Part shown: positions 43,401-51,614 of the stretch, piece after piece
How positions within the stretch are numbered: position 1 is the first letter of the stretch
Layout: every line of letters begins with the position of its first letter
Assembly (NCBI GenBank): GCA_044229235.1
Contig: JBGATH010000008.1
Location: 62,001-126,000 of the forward strand
Origin: UKL13-2 sp044229235
GTDB taxonomy: Bacteria > Pseudomonadota > Gammaproteobacteria > Burkholderiales > Usitatibacteraceae
Reading direction: 5' to 3'
Length of the DNA stretch: 64,000 bases
Program-made: the position numbers and the translations under genes
The notes under the pieces: generated by a model
What the model was told of the DNA's origin: nothing
What the model saw: only the letters and a program-made list of their open reading frames with translations
The model's database searches: none

Positions 43401-43993
43401 TGGCGAAAGTGCAGAAAGTCGAAGCCGAAAAGTTCGCCGGCAAGAAAGCCTTGTCAGCCGCGGTCGCCCGCTATTTCTTCAAGGTGATGGCCTACAAAGA
43501 CGAATACGAAGTCGCGCGCCTGTATTCGCAGTCGGACTTCAGGAAGCGCATCGCCGACCAGTTCGAAGGTGACTACAAGCTCACTTTCCACATGGCCCCG
43601 CCCATCATGAGCGAGATCGATCCGGCCACGGGCGAGCTGAAAAAGCAGACCTTCGGCCCGTGGATGATGACGGCGTTTTCGGTGCTGTCGAAATTCAAGG
43701 GATTGCGCGGCGGCGCGCTGGATATCTTCGGCTACACGGAAGAACGCCGGATGGAGCGGCAGTTGATCGCGGATTACGAATCAACGGTGGATTCGTTGCT
43801 GGCATCGTTGTCAGCGGACAACTACGACGTGGCGGTAGATATTGCGTCGATTCCGGAATTCATTCGCGGGTTTGGGCATGTGAAGCATCAGCACTTCCTG
43901 GAAGCGAAGAAGCGGGAAGTTGAGTTGATGGAGAGGTTTCGGAATCCTGTTGCCGGAGCGGCGAAAGAGATTCGGGTGAAGGTGGCGGCGTAA
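40439..43993 (+). CDS. Indolepyruvate:ferredoxin oxidoreductase, fused alpha/beta type
   Basis: An 1184-residue enzyme that oxidatively decarboxylates aryl- or branched-chain 2-oxo acids to acyl-CoA with ferredoxin as acceptor. N-terminal pyrimidine-binding domain: GLNTAGFISGYRGSPLGGYDQAL. About residue 451 onwards: CSGCPHNTSTKVPEGSKALAGIGCHYM. TPP-binding domain around 518: NLGDGTYYHSG, ILFNDAVAMTGGQPVDG. A 4Fe-4S cluster segment near 657: CEGCGDCGKKSNC. From about 740 the gamma-like domain (GILVTGVGGTGVVTIGALLGMAAHLE) and a C-terminal region ending at RVKVAA. This is the long aerobic-proteobacterial fusion form. A BCKDH operon follows, which suggests shared amino-acid catabolism. Confidence 0.94.
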   Translation: MSAVPNAVSGAPVSSFSHVSLDDKYLLNHGRVYLTGTQALVRLPMIQRARDLAAGLNTAGFISGYRGSPLGGYDQALWKARKFLADNHVHFTPGVNEELAATAVWGSQQVGLFPGAKYDGVFGIWYGKGPGVDRSGDVFKHANAAGSSKNGGVLLVAGDDHACKSSTLPHQSEHIFDAAMIPVLYPTGVQEIIDLGLHGFAMSRYSGLYVAFKCISDTVDASASINIDIDNPKIVLPEDFPMPTGGVSIRWPDAPMEQELRLQQGKIYAALAYCRANKLNRITINCENPRLGIIASGKSYLDVRQALEDLGIDDRHAAEIGIRLMKVGMPWPLEPTAVREFAQGLDEILVVEEKRQLIEYQMKEQLYNWRDDVRPRVIGKYDEHGEWEVARSAWLLPAAGELTPAMIARVIAKRIGKFYTSKIVEARLKFIEDKEAALERPRAKVARIPTFCSGCPHNTSTKVPEGSKALAGIGCHYMATWIRREQTMTFTQMGGEGVPWVGIQPFTETAHIFANLGDGTYYHSGLLAIRAAIAAKVNITYKILFNDAVAMTGGQPVDGPISVPMITHQVQSEGCGKIVIVTDEPEKYQAQEIQSALAPGVMVHHRDELDEVQRMLRQIPGCTVMIYDQTCAAEKRRRRKRGTFPDPAKRVVINELVCEGCGDCGKKSNCVSIAPVETEFGRKRAIDQSSCNKDFSCVKGFCPSFVTVEGGQLKKRKAVVQEVLSALPEPTLPSLDRPWGILVTGVGGTGVVTIGALLGMAAHLENKGVAVLDMTGLAQKGGSVYTHVRIAAKPEDIHAVRIAAGEANALLGCDMIVSTSDEAIAKMQKSVTSGVVNADVSPTGDFTKQPDLQIPVAGMEDVLRDAMKEVDFVDASQLATALLGDGIYTNPFVMGFGWQKGLIPLTLESILRAIELNGAAVEKNKAAFDWGRRAAVDLRSVQKMATPPEAKPESQRLSETIEEMVSRRRQFLTDYQDAAYADRYAALVAKVQKVEAEKFAGKKALSAAVARYFFKVMAYKDEYEVARLYSQSDFRKRIADQFEGDYKLTFHMAPPIMSEIDPATGELKKQTFGPWMMTAFSVLSKFKGLRGGALDIFGYTEERRMERQLIADYESTVDSLLASLSADNYDVAVDIASIPEFIRGFGHVKHQHFLEAKKREVELMERFRNPVAGAAKEIRVKVAA

Positions 43994-44398
43994 CGATTCG
44001 CGGCTTCATTTGGCTAGCGAGCCGCGATCCGAAGAGTTCATTGAGGTTCGAGTTTGTTCGTGCTCCGCAGGTCTCTGGCCCCTCCCTTTAGAAAGGGAGG
44101 AGTCCCGGATGTGTGCGTCCTCGCAAACTCCAGCACCCACGCGCCTCCCAGACCAAGAATGCCCCAAACGCCCCGCCAATGCTGGGCTCTCGCCTTGAAA
44201 TGCAGGCGCCGCATTGCGCACCGCAGCAATAAAAAACAATTGCTTCCCCGATGACAACGATCAAATCGCGACCCGAGTCCCGCGCTAGAATCCCTCACGA
44301 TTGAAGTACCGCATCGCTGCGCGGTGACCCCGCGAACCAATGCACAACAGTTCGACACCAAGATCGACACGGGGCACAACCCTGCGAGGAGAAATCAG
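43994..44398. other. Intergenic region with two repeats
   Basis: 405 bp upstream of the 2-oxoacid dehydrogenase operon. It holds a small palindrome CCTCCCTTTAGAAAGGGAGG (about 44081-44100) and palindromic repeat copy 6. From 44200 to 44398 there is sequence with several A/T runs (AATAAAAAACAATTG) that may contain the operon promoter, although no box pair was clear. Confidence 0.4.
44124..44191. repeat. Palindromic repeat, copy 6 (degenerate)
   Basis: Left arm CAAACTCCAGCACCCACGCG, centre CCTCCCAGACCAAGAATGCCCC, right arm CCGCCAATGCTGGGCTCTC. Arms are imperfect but the length and ends match the family. Confidence 0.75.
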
Positions 44399-45646
44399 AT
44401 GACCAAGACCATCCCGGCGAACGGGCCGCTGCACCTGCATGTTCCCGAACCCAGTGGGCGCCCGGGGCAGGACACCGACTTCGGCTATCTGCATCTTTCG
44501 CCCGCCGGCGCCAAGCGCCGGCCACCGGTGAACGAGGTGCCGGCCAAAACCATTGACCTCGCTTTTGCATTGATCCGCGTGCTGGATGACGAAGGCCGCG
44601 CCGTCGGCCCGTGGGCGCCGGATGTCGATGCGGCATTCCTCAAGCGCGGGCTGCGCGCAATGTTGAAGACGCGCGCCTTCGATGCCCGCATGCTGATTGC
44701 GCAGCGGCAAAAGAAGATGTCGTTCTACATGCAGTGCCTGGGCGAAGAGGCCATTGCCACCGCGCATGCCATGGCGCTCAACGACGGTGACATGTGCTTC
44801 CCGACCTATCGCCAGCAGGGGCTGCTGCTCGCCCGCGACGATGTGCCGATGGTCGAGATGATGTGCCAGCTGTTCTCCAACCAGCGTGACCCGCTGAAGG
44901 GCCGGCAGTTGCCGGTGATGTATTCGTACAAAAAATACGGTTTCTTCTCGATATCCGGCAACCTGGCCACGCAGATGATCCAGGCGGTGGGCTGGGGCAT
45001 GGCCTCGGCCATCAAGGGTGACAACAAGGTGGCATCGGGCTGGATCGGCGACGGTGCCACGGCCGAGGCGGATTTTCATACCGCGCTGACCTTCGCCCAC
45101 GTTTATCGCGCGCCGGTCATCATCAACGTGGTGAACAACCAGTGGGCGATCTCGACCTTCCAGGCCATTGCCGGCGGCGAGGGCACCACCTTCGCGGCGC
45201 GCGGCGTGGGTTCGGGCATCGCATCGCTGCGGGTGGACGGCAACGATTTTCTCGCCGTGTACGCCGCATCCAAATGGGCGCTGGAGCGGGCGCGTTCCAA
45301 TTTCGGGCCGACGCTCATCGAATGGGTGACCTACCGCGCCGGCGCGCATTCCACCTCGGATGACCCGAGCAAGTACCGGCCGGCCAGCGATGTGCAGCGT
45401 TTCCCGCAGGGTGATCCGATCGCGCGCATGAAGCAGCACATGCTGGCACTGGGCATATGGACCGAAGCCGAACACGAGGCGCTGCAAAAGGACGTGGAGG
45501 CGGAAGTGGCCAAGGCGCAGAAGGAAGCCGAGAGCTACGGCACCCTGGCCGACGGCCATGTGCAAAGCCCCGATGCGATGTTCGAGGATGTGTACAAGGA
45601 AATGCCTGCGCATCTGAAGCGCCAGCGCCAGGAATTGGGAGTCTGA
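44399..45646 (+). CDS. bkdA1: Branched-chain 2-oxoacid dehydrogenase E1 alpha
   Basis: TPP-binding decarboxylase subunit of 415 residues. The TPP motif is ASGWIGDGATAEADFHTALTFAHVY followed by INVVNNQWAIST. SFYMQCLGEEAIATAHAMAL is the E1-alpha entrance block. The phosphorylation-loop-like segment YRAGAHSTSDDPSKYRP is present, and the long N-terminal segment (PLHLHVPEPSGRPG) is of the bacterial BCKDH type. ATG 44399 has GGAGAAATCAG. It heads an operon with E1 beta and E2. The E1 likely decarboxylates 2-oxo acids from Val, Leu and Ile. Confidence 0.94.
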   Translation: MTKTIPANGPLHLHVPEPSGRPGQDTDFGYLHLSPAGAKRRPPVNEVPAKTIDLAFALIRVLDDEGRAVGPWAPDVDAAFLKRGLRAMLKTRAFDARMLIAQRQKKMSFYMQCLGEEAIATAHAMALNDGDMCFPTYRQQGLLLARDDVPMVEMMCQLFSNQRDPLKGRQLPVMYSYKKYGFFSISGNLATQMIQAVGWGMASAIKGDNKVASGWIGDGATAEADFHTALTFAHVYRAPVIINVVNNQWAISTFQAIAGGEGTTFAARGVGSGIASLRVDGNDFLAVYAASKWALERARSNFGPTLIEWVTYRAGAHSTSDDPSKYRPASDVQRFPQGDPIARMKQHMLALGIWTEAEHEALQKDVEAEVAKAQKEAESYGTLADGHVQSPDAMFEDVYKEMPAHLKRQRQELGV

Positions 45647-45648
45647 TC

Positions 45649-46683
45649 ATGGATGGAACCAGCATGAAAACGACCCAGATGACGATGATCCAGGCACTGC
45701 GTTCGGCGATGGACGTCATGCTCGAACGCGACGACAACGTGGTGATCTACGGACAGGACGTGGGTTACTTCGGCGGTGTGTTTCGCTGCACCGAGGGGCT
45801 GCAGAAGAAGTACGGCAAGTCGCGCGTGTTCGATTCGCCGATCTCCGAGGGCGGCATCGTCGGCACTGCCGTCGGCATGGGCGCGTATGGCTTGCGGCCG
45901 GTGGTTGAAATCCAGTTCGCCGATTACTTCTATCCGGCCAGCGACCAGATCGTTTCCGAAGCCGCGCGTCTGCGCTTTCGTTCGGCGGGTGACTTTACGG
46001 CACCCATCACCATCCGCATGCCCTGTGGCGGCGGCATCTACGGCGGACAGACCCACAGCCAGAGCCCGGAGGCGCTGTTCACGCACGTCTGCGGCATTCG
46101 CACGGTGATGCCGTCCAATCCCTACGACGCCAAGGGCTTGCTGATCGCCAGCATCGAGTGCGACGACCCGGTGATCTTCCTGGAACCGAAGCGCCTCTAC
46201 AACGGCCCGTTCGACGGCCATCACGACCAGCCGGTGGTGCCGTGGTCGAAGCATCCCCGCGGCGAGGTGCCGGAAGGCTACTACACGGTGCCGCTGGAAT
46301 CGGCATCGGTCGTGCGGCCCGGCAAGGATGTCACCGTGATCGCCTACGGCACCATGGTGTACGTGTCGGAAGCGGCCGCCAGGGAAAGCGGCATCGACGC
46401 GGAAATCATCGATCTGCGCAGCATCTGGCCGCTGGACCTCGACACCATCGTCAATTCGGTGAAGAAGACCGGGCGCTGCGTGATCGTGCATGAGGCCACG
46501 CGCACCAGCGGCTTTGGCGCGGAACTGGTGGCGCTGGTACAGGAGAACTGCTTCTATCACCTTGAAGCACCGGTCGAGCGCGTAACCGGCTGGGACACGC
46601 CGTATCCGCACGCGCAGGAGTGGGACTATTTTCCGGTTCCCGCGCGCGTTGCCGCGGCCATGAAGCGCGTGATCGAGGGCTAA
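45649..46683 (+). CDS. bkdA2: Branched-chain 2-oxoacid dehydrogenase E1 beta
   Basis: A 344-residue transketolase-like subunit that forms the E1 heterotetramer. Family blocks: TMIQALRSAMDVMLERDDNVVIYGQDVGYFGGVFRCTEGLQ (Glu/Asp contacts to TPP), VFDSPISEGGIVGTAVGMGAYGLRPVVEIQFADYFYPA, HSQSPEALFTHVCG and C-terminal DVTVIAYGTMVYVSEAAARESG. ATG 45649 is preceded by GGGAG and lies 2 bp after the E1 alpha stop. ATG 45664 would remove five residues. E2 follows after 3 bp. Confidence 0.95.
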   Translation: MDGTSMKTTQMTMIQALRSAMDVMLERDDNVVIYGQDVGYFGGVFRCTEGLQKKYGKSRVFDSPISEGGIVGTAVGMGAYGLRPVVEIQFADYFYPASDQIVSEAARLRFRSAGDFTAPITIRMPCGGGIYGGQTHSQSPEALFTHVCGIRTVMPSNPYDAKGLLIASIECDDPVIFLEPKRLYNGPFDGHHDQPVVPWSKHPRGEVPEGYYTVPLESASVVRPGKDVTVIAYGTMVYVSEAAARESGIDAEIIDLRSIWPLDLDTIVNSVKKTGRCVIVHEATRTSGFGAELVALVQENCFYHLEAPVERVTGWDTPYPHAQEWDYFPVPARVAAAMKRVIEG

Positions 46684-46686
46684 GCC

Positions 46687-47949
46687 ATGGGCATCCACGT
46701 CATCAAGATGCCCGATATCGGTGAAGGCATCGCCGAGGTCGAACTGGCCGAGTGGCATGTCAAGGTTGGTGACGTCGTCGCCGAGGACCAGCCGCTGGCC
46801 GATGTCATGACCGACAAGGCAACCGTGGAGATTCCCTCCTCGGCGGCCGGCAAGGTGCTCGCGCTGGGCGGCGGCGTCGGGCAGGTACTGGCGGTGGGCG
46901 CGGAGCTGATCCGCATCGAAGTGGACGGGGCAGGCAACCAAAAAACGGCGCACGGCGTTACGCCCGCCAAACCGGCTGCGGCGCCCGCTGTGGCGGCGAG
47001 CGTGGTTGCGGCTGTCGCGAAAATGCCGGCCGGGCCCGCCAGGCAGCAGCCGGTGGCGGCAGCAGGCTCCAACAAACCACTGGCGTCGCCCGCCGTGCGC
47101 AAACGCGCGCTGGAAGCGGGCGTTGATCTTGGCGCCGTGGCCGGCTCCGGTCCGGAGGGCCGCATTACGCAGGACGACATCGATGCGATGCTGGCGGGCA
47201 AGACCTCGCCCGTGCCGGCGCAGGCCGCCGGCGCGGGTTATGCCAGGCGCGACCATGAAGAAGTCATTCCCGTGATCGGCCTGCGCCGCAAGATCGCGCA
47301 AAAAATGCAGGAGTCGAAGCAGCATATTCCGCACTTCACCTACGTGGAGGAGGTGGATGTGACGGAACTCGAGGCGCTGCGGGCGCGCCTCAACGCCCAG
47401 TGGGGCGCAACGCGCGGCAAGCTGACGCTGCTGCCGTTCATCATGCGTGCGCTGGTGAAGGCGGCGCATGAATTCCCGCAGATCAATGCGCGCTATGACG
47501 ACACGGCCGGCGCGGTGACGCGATACGGCGCGGTGCATCTCGGCATCGCCACCCAGACCGAAGCAGGGCTGATGGTGCCCGTTGTGCGGCACGCGGAGAC
47601 CCGCGATTTGTGGGCCAGTGCCAATGAAGTCGCGCGGCTGGCCGCGGCGGCGCGCGGCGGCAAGGCCACGCGCGATGAGTTGACCGGATCGACCATCACC
47701 ATTACCAGCCTGGGCGCGCTCGGGGGCATTGCCTCCACGCCGGTGATCAACTACCCGGAAGTGGCCATCATCGGCGTCAACCGCATCGTCGAACGACCCA
47801 TGTTCCAGGGCGCGGCGGTGGTGCCGCGCAAACTGATGAATCTGTCTTCAGCCTTCGATCACCGCGTGGTGGATGGCATGCATGCTGCCGAATTTGTGCA
47901 AGCGATGCGGGGCTTCCTGGAGTGTCCGGCGACGCTGTTCATCGACTGA
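46687..47949 (+). CDS. bkdB: Branched-chain 2-oxoacid dehydrogenase E2 (lipoyl acyltransferase)
   Basis: A 420-residue acyltransferase core. The N-terminal lipoyl domain has Lys in MTDKATVEIPSS (MPDIGEGIAEVELAEWHVKVGD). After an Ala/Pro linker the subunit-binding domain reads ASPAVRKRALEAGVDLGAVAGSGPEGRITQDDIDAML. The catalytic domain ends LSSAFDHRVVDGMHAAEFVQAM with the HRxxDG active-site motif. There is one lipoyl domain only. No E3 (lipoamide dehydrogenase) follows, so a shared E3 encoded elsewhere is needed. Confidence 0.95.
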   Translation: MGIHVIKMPDIGEGIAEVELAEWHVKVGDVVAEDQPLADVMTDKATVEIPSSAAGKVLALGGGVGQVLAVGAELIRIEVDGAGNQKTAHGVTPAKPAAAPAVAASVVAAVAKMPAGPARQQPVAAAGSNKPLASPAVRKRALEAGVDLGAVAGSGPEGRITQDDIDAMLAGKTSPVPAQAAGAGYARRDHEEVIPVIGLRRKIAQKMQESKQHIPHFTYVEEVDVTELEALRARLNAQWGATRGKLTLLPFIMRALVKAAHEFPQINARYDDTAGAVTRYGAVHLGIATQTEAGLMVPVVRHAETRDLWASANEVARLAAAARGGKATRDELTGSTITITSLGALGGIASTPVINYPEVAIIGVNRIVERPMFQGAAVVPRKLMNLSSAFDHRVVDGMHAAEFVQAMRGFLECPATLFID

Positions 47950-48080
47950 TGCCCGCCTGCCGATGATGGCGGCGGTGGCGTGGGAGATCCGGGCATTCAT
48001 TGATTGGCCATGGCCCGAATTGTTTCCATCCCTCCGCCGGCTGGGGTCCGATTTCGTTTTGCGACTTCAAGCAACCTGGG

Positions 48081-48105
48081 CCCCGGCCTGCGCCGGGGAA
48101 GGTCA
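48081..48105. repeat. REP-like palindrome
   Basis: GGCCCCGGCCTGCGCCGGGG followed by AAGGTC, a short GC palindrome between the E2 and psiF genes. It resembles the pair at about 37913 and 38033. Confidence 0.55.
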
Positions 48106-48157
48106 ACTTCCACATCATCACGCTTAGACGATGGATCAGTGGGAGTCCCCGATGGGA

Positions 48158-48224
48158 AAACACAAGCACTGGCGCGGCTGTCCGGGCATTTTTGCCCTGC
48201 GCGCCGCGCCAGTGCTTGAGTTTC
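48158..48224. repeat. 68-bp palindromic repeat, copy 7
   Basis: Left arm AAACACAAGCACTGGCGCGG, centre CTGTCCGGGCATTTTTGCCCTGCG, right arm CGCCGCGCCAGTGCTTGAGTTT. Very well conserved. It lies between the convergent E2 and psiF genes. Confidence 0.88.
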
Positions 48225-48251
48225 CTGGTCAGTGACAAGTTTGATGTCGTG

Positions 48252-48281
48252 GAAAAAGAAAGGGCGCACCGCGGTGCGCCC
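48252..48281 (-). terminator. Terminator of psiF
   Basis: On the minus strand, the perfect stem GGGCGCACC GC GGTGCGCCC is followed by TTTCTTTTTC. It begins 22 bp after the psiF stop. Confidence 0.88.
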
Positions 48282-48303
48282 CTCCCGGAAACTGCGGTCC
48301 GGA

Positions 48304-48591
48304 TTACTTGCTAAGGCATTCCTTCATGAAGGCCTTGCGTTCGTCGCCTTTCTTGCCGGTGGCGTCCTTGTTGCACGACTTCATTTTTTCCTGTTGGGCT
48401 TTCTTGGCGTCGCTTTCCTTTTTGAGGCAGTCCTTCATGAATGCCTTGCGCTCGTCACCCTTCTTGTCGCCGGCTTCCTTGTTGCATGCGCCCATCTTGT
48501 TTTGCTGGGCGGTGGGCGCCTTGTCTTCGGCCAGGGCCGAACCGGCCACGAAGGGCACGGCGAGGATGAATGCCGCGATCAGTTTCTTCAT
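48304..48591 (-). CDS. psiF: PsiF-repeat phosphate-starvation protein
   Basis: A 95-residue exported protein with a signal peptide (MKKLIAAFILAVPFVAGSALA). It contains two PsiF repeats, MGACNKEAG-DKKGDERKAFMKDCL and MKSCNKDATGKKGDERKAFMKECL, each with a Cys pair. E. coli PsiF is induced by phosphate starvation; the function is not known. ATG 48591 has GGAG in place. A strong terminator follows. No pho box was recognised. Confidence 0.92.
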   Translation of the reverse strand: MKKLIAAFILAVPFVAGSALAEDKAPTAQQNKMGACNKEAGDKKGDERKAFMKDCLKKESDAKKAQQEKMKSCNKDATGKKGDERKAFMKECLSK

Positions 48592-48659
48592 ATCAGTCTC
48601 CTGTAGGTTGGGATTGCCACCCGCTAACGGCCGGCCGTTGCCGGCGGTTGACCGCGAGG

Positions 48660-50780
48660 CTATTCTGCCGCGAGCGCATCGGACCGGGCGGCGCTGACCT
48701 CGATCGGAATGCCGTTCAAGGCGGCGTTTCCCGATACCGCGTCGATGAGGCGTTCGTCCGAGAGGTCGTTGTAGCTGGCGCCGGCATGCTGCTGCGCAAG
48801 CTTGAGGCGCGTGCCGCTGCGATTGTGTCCCCAGCCGTGCGGCAGGCAGGCCACCCCCGGCATCATGTCGGGTGAGGCTTGCACCGCAACGGTGATGCTG
48901 CCGACGTGCGAGCGCACCTCGACCAGTTGCCCGTCGGCGAGGTTGCGCGCCGCGAGATCCGCGGGGTGCATTTGCAGCTGGTGACGGGGCTTGCCTTTGA
49001 CCAGGCGGTGCGAATTGTGCATCCAGGAGTTGTTGCTGCGAACGTGCCGGCGGCCGATGAGCGTCAGTCCGGCCGGCGTTTTGCCGAGCAGGTCGCGGTT
49101 GAAGCGGAGGATGTCGTCAACGATCGCCTGTGGCGCGCAGGCGATGCGCTTGTCGGGTGTCTCGAGCCGCGAAAACAGCGAGGGCTTCAGCGGCCCCAGG
49201 TCGATGCCGTGCGGCGCGGCCAGCAGGTCGTTGATTCGCAGCGGCGCGCCGGCCAGCTTGAGCATGCCGCCGATCATCACCGCCGGTGCCGGTACCGGGG
49301 TGTATTCGCGTTTGAGTTTCGGCGCGAGCGCGGCGGCGAGCGCCGTGAAAATCTCCCAGTCGTAGCGCTCATCCTCGGCACGCGGCCAGGTGGCGCTATT
49401 GAAGCGGGTGACGTTGCGCACGGCGAAGGCATTGAACACGTAGTCGTAGTGATCGTGGCTCAGGCTGGAGGCGGGCGGCAGGATCAGGTCGGCGTGGCGC
49501 GTGGTCTCATTGAGGTATATGTCGATGCAGACCATGAACTCGAGACTTGCCAGCGCGCTATCGAGTTGCCGGCCGTTGGGTGTGGACAGCACCGGGTTTC
49601 CGCAGACGGTGATGAGGCCGCGGATCTGGCCCTCGCCCGGCGTGAGAATTTCCTCGGCCAGCGCGGCGGAAGGCAACTCCCCGGAAAATTCCGGTAGCCC
49701 GCTGACGCGCGAGCGCCAGGCGGCAAAGTGTCCGGGACGGGTGCCGGGACCGGTGATGGGCGCGATGGGCTGCGTGGGCAATGCGCCGCCGACCTGGTCC
49801 AGGTTGCCGGTGACGATATTGAGCAGTTGCACCAGCCACTGGCAAAGCGCGCCATAGGCTTGCAGCGTCGTGCCGATGCGGCCATAGCAGACCGCAGAGG
49901 GTGCGGCCGCAAACTCGCGGGCCATGCGGGTGATGTCCGCTGCGGCAATGCCGGTAACGCGCGCGGCGCTGGCGACATCGACATGCGCGATGGCATCGAG
50001 CGCGGCATCCAGGCCGTCGAGCTGGTCGGCGTGGTGAATGCGCGTCATGCCATCGCTGCGGATCACGTTGATCAGCGCCATCAACAGTGCCGCATCGCTG
50101 CCCGGCACGATGAAGTGATGCTCGTCGGCAATCTCGGCGGTCTCGGTGCGGCGCGGATCGACCACCACCACCTTGCCGCCGCGCTGCTGGATGGCTTTGA
50201 GGCGCTTGGCCACGTCCGGCACGGTCATCATGCTGCCGTTGGAGGCGATGGGGTTGGCGCCGAGGATCAGCAGGTGCTGGGTGTGATCGATGTCGGGAAT
50301 CGGGATGAGGAATTGGTGGCCGAACATCAGGTATGACACCAGCTGCTGCGGCAACTGGTCCACCGAGGTTGCCGAGAACGCGCTCTTGGTTTTCAGCACG
50401 CGCGACAGCATCGGAATGCTCAGCAGGGTGCCGACATTGTGCACCGAAGGATTGCCGGCATAGAAGCCGATGGCATTATTGCCCTGCGCCAGCGAGATGG
50501 CGGCCAGCTTTTCGGCGGCAAGTGCGATCGCTTCATCCCAGCTGATCTGCTGCCAGGTGTCGCCGCTGCGCTTGATCGGCAGGCGCAGGCGGTCGGGATC
50601 CTCGTGAATGTCTTTCAGCGCCACCGCTTTCGGGCAAATGTGGCCACGGCTGAAAGGGTCGGCCTCGTCGCCGCGGATGGACACGATGTTGCCGCCCGCC
50701 ACCTTGATTTCCAGGCCGCAAATGGCCTCGCAGAGGTTGCAGGCTCGGTAAACGGTGCGAACTTCCTGGTCGGCTGACAT
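48660..50780 (-). CDS. Molybdopterin oxidoreductase (formate dehydrogenase/nitrate reductase-like)
   Basis: A 706-residue DMSO-reductase superfamily catalytic subunit. The N-terminal 4Fe-4S motif is CNLCEAICGLEIKV with the fourth Cys in GHICPKAVAL. The Mo-bisMGD domains follow: AIGFYAGNPSVHNVGTLLSIPML, LLILGANPIASNGSMMTVPDV, VVVVDPRRTETAEIADEHHFIVPGSDAALL, and C-terminal RSNNSWMHNSHRLVKGKPRHQLQMHPADL. No Tat signal was seen at the start (MSADQEVRTVYRAC), so it is probably cytoplasmic. No electron-transfer subunit is encoded next to it. Substrate cannot be assigned. Confidence 0.9.
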   Translation of the reverse strand: MSADQEVRTVYRACNLCEAICGLEIKVAGGNIVSIRGDEADPFSRGHICPKAVALKDIHEDPDRLRLPIKRSGDTWQQISWDEAIALAAEKLAAISLAQGNNAIGFYAGNPSVHNVGTLLSIPMLSRVLKTKSAFSATSVDQLPQQLVSYLMFGHQFLIPIPDIDHTQHLLILGANPIASNGSMMTVPDVAKRLKAIQQRGGKVVVVDPRRTETAEIADEHHFIVPGSDAALLMALINVIRSDGMTRIHHADQLDGLDAALDAIAHVDVASAARVTGIAAADITRMAREFAAAPSAVCYGRIGTTLQAYGALCQWLVQLLNIVTGNLDQVGGALPTQPIAPITGPGTRPGHFAAWRSRVSGLPEFSGELPSAALAEEILTPGEGQIRGLITVCGNPVLSTPNGRQLDSALASLEFMVCIDIYLNETTRHADLILPPASSLSHDHYDYVFNAFAVRNVTRFNSATWPRAEDERYDWEIFTALAAALAPKLKREYTPVPAPAVMIGGMLKLAGAPLRINDLLAAPHGIDLGPLKPSLFSRLETPDKRIACAPQAIVDDILRFNRDLLGKTPAGLTLIGRRHVRSNNSWMHNSHRLVKGKPRHQLQMHPADLAARNLADGQLVEVRSHVGSITVAVQASPDMMPGVACLPHGWGHNRSGTRLKLAQQHAGASYNDLSDERLIDAVSGNAALNGIPIEVSAARSDALAAE

Positions 50781-50859
50781 GGTGGCTCCGGGGCGGCGCG
50801 ATGCGGGAATCAGTCCCGGCAATGTACACGAATGTACCGCCGCTTCGCGCCCCGCGGGC

Positions 50860-50865
50860 TATAAT
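50860..50865 (+). promoter_or_regulatory. -10 box (TATAAT) before the Mn riboswitch
   Basis: A perfect TATAAT lies in otherwise GC-rich DNA, about 12 bp before the first conserved riboswitch bases. The -35 region (CCGCCG at 17-bp spacing) is poor. Confidence 0.6.
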
Positions 50866-50869
50866 GACA

Positions 50870-50985
50870 GGGTCATCAGGGAGTAGCCTCCTTCCGCAAC
50901 GGAAGGGAGGGCGTCAACATACTTGGCTTCGGCCATGGCGCCTTCGTCCGACAGGATTGGCGAGACTTTTGGCACGCGCTGCCGT
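50870..50985 (+). ncRNA. yybP-ykoY (Mn2+) riboswitch
   Basis: The conserved landmarks of the yybP-ykoY aptamer occur in order: CAGGGAGTAGCC near 50878, a strong hairpin CCTCCTTCC / GGAAGGGAGG, GTCAACATACT at 50913-50923, then GGCGAGAC at 50959-50966 closing toward TTTT. This RNA class senses Mn2+ and controls Mn exporters. It lies directly upstream of an UPF0016/GDT1-type gene, which is a known target. A further inverted repeat (GCACGCGCTGCCGTTCG / CGGACGGGCAGGGCGTG, about 50973-51016) may be the expression platform. Confidence 0.88.
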
Positions 50986-51047
50986 TCGTGGTCGGACGGG
51001 CAGGGCGTGTCATCTGTCATCATCGTCCGGCCTGTTGAGAACCCCAC

Positions 51048-51614
51048 ATGGATGCCTTTTACATTTCCACTTTGGTTGTCGCCGTCGGTGAGATCGGCGA
51101 CAAGACCCAACTTCTCGCGCTGCTGCTGGCGGCACGCTTTCGCAAGCCGGTGCCGATCATCCTCGGCATCCTCTTCGCCACGCTTCTGAATCACGGCCTC
51201 GCCGCGGTGGTCGGTGAATTGATTCGCGCGGCACTCAGCCCGGAAATGCTGCGCTGGCTGCTGGGTCTGTCCTTCATCGGCATTGCGCTGTGGGCATTGA
51301 AGCCCGACACGCTCGACGGCGAGCCGTCGCAGCAATCGAGCACCGGCGTGTTCGCGCTCACGTTTGTGACGTTTTTCCTCGCCGAAATCGGCGACAAGAC
51401 CCAGCTCGCCACCGTCGCGCTGGCGGCGAAGTATTCAAACCTGCCGCTGGTGGTTGCCGGCACCACACTGGGCATGCTCATTGCCGATGTCCCGGCCGTG
51501 ATCCTCGGTGAAAAGGCCGCACCCAGGCTGCCCCTGAAAGCCATTCGCATGGTGGCCGCCGCGCTGTTTGCACTGATGGGCATTGCGGTCCTGCTGGGTT
51601 TTTCGATCGGCTAG
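51048..51614 (+). CDS. UPF0016/TMEM165-GDT1 family manganese exporter
   Basis: A 188-residue inner-membrane protein with six helices in two inverted halves, each carrying the family motif E-x-G-D-K-(T/S): VAVGEIGDKTQLLALLLAARF and FFLAEIGDKTQLATVALAAKY. Members export Mn2+ (bacterial MneA, plant PAM71) or exchange Ca2+/Mn2+. The upstream riboswitch of the Mn-sensing class strongly supports Mn2+ efflux. The stop overlaps the stop of the convergent LD-carboxypeptidase gene by 4 bp. Confidence 0.93.
   Translation: MDAFYISTLVVAVGEIGDKTQLLALLLAARFRKPVPIILGILFATLLNHGLAAVVGELIRAALSPEMLRWLLGLSFIGIALWALKPDTLDGEPSQQSSTGVFALTFVTFFLAEIGDKTQLATVALAAKYSNLPLVVAGTTLGMLIADVPAVILGEKAAPRLPLKAIRMVAAALFALMGIAVLLGFSIG

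Noticed and set aside
45535..47592. 685-codon minus-strand frame opposite E1 beta and E2
   Set aside because: Antisense shadow of two well-supported genes.
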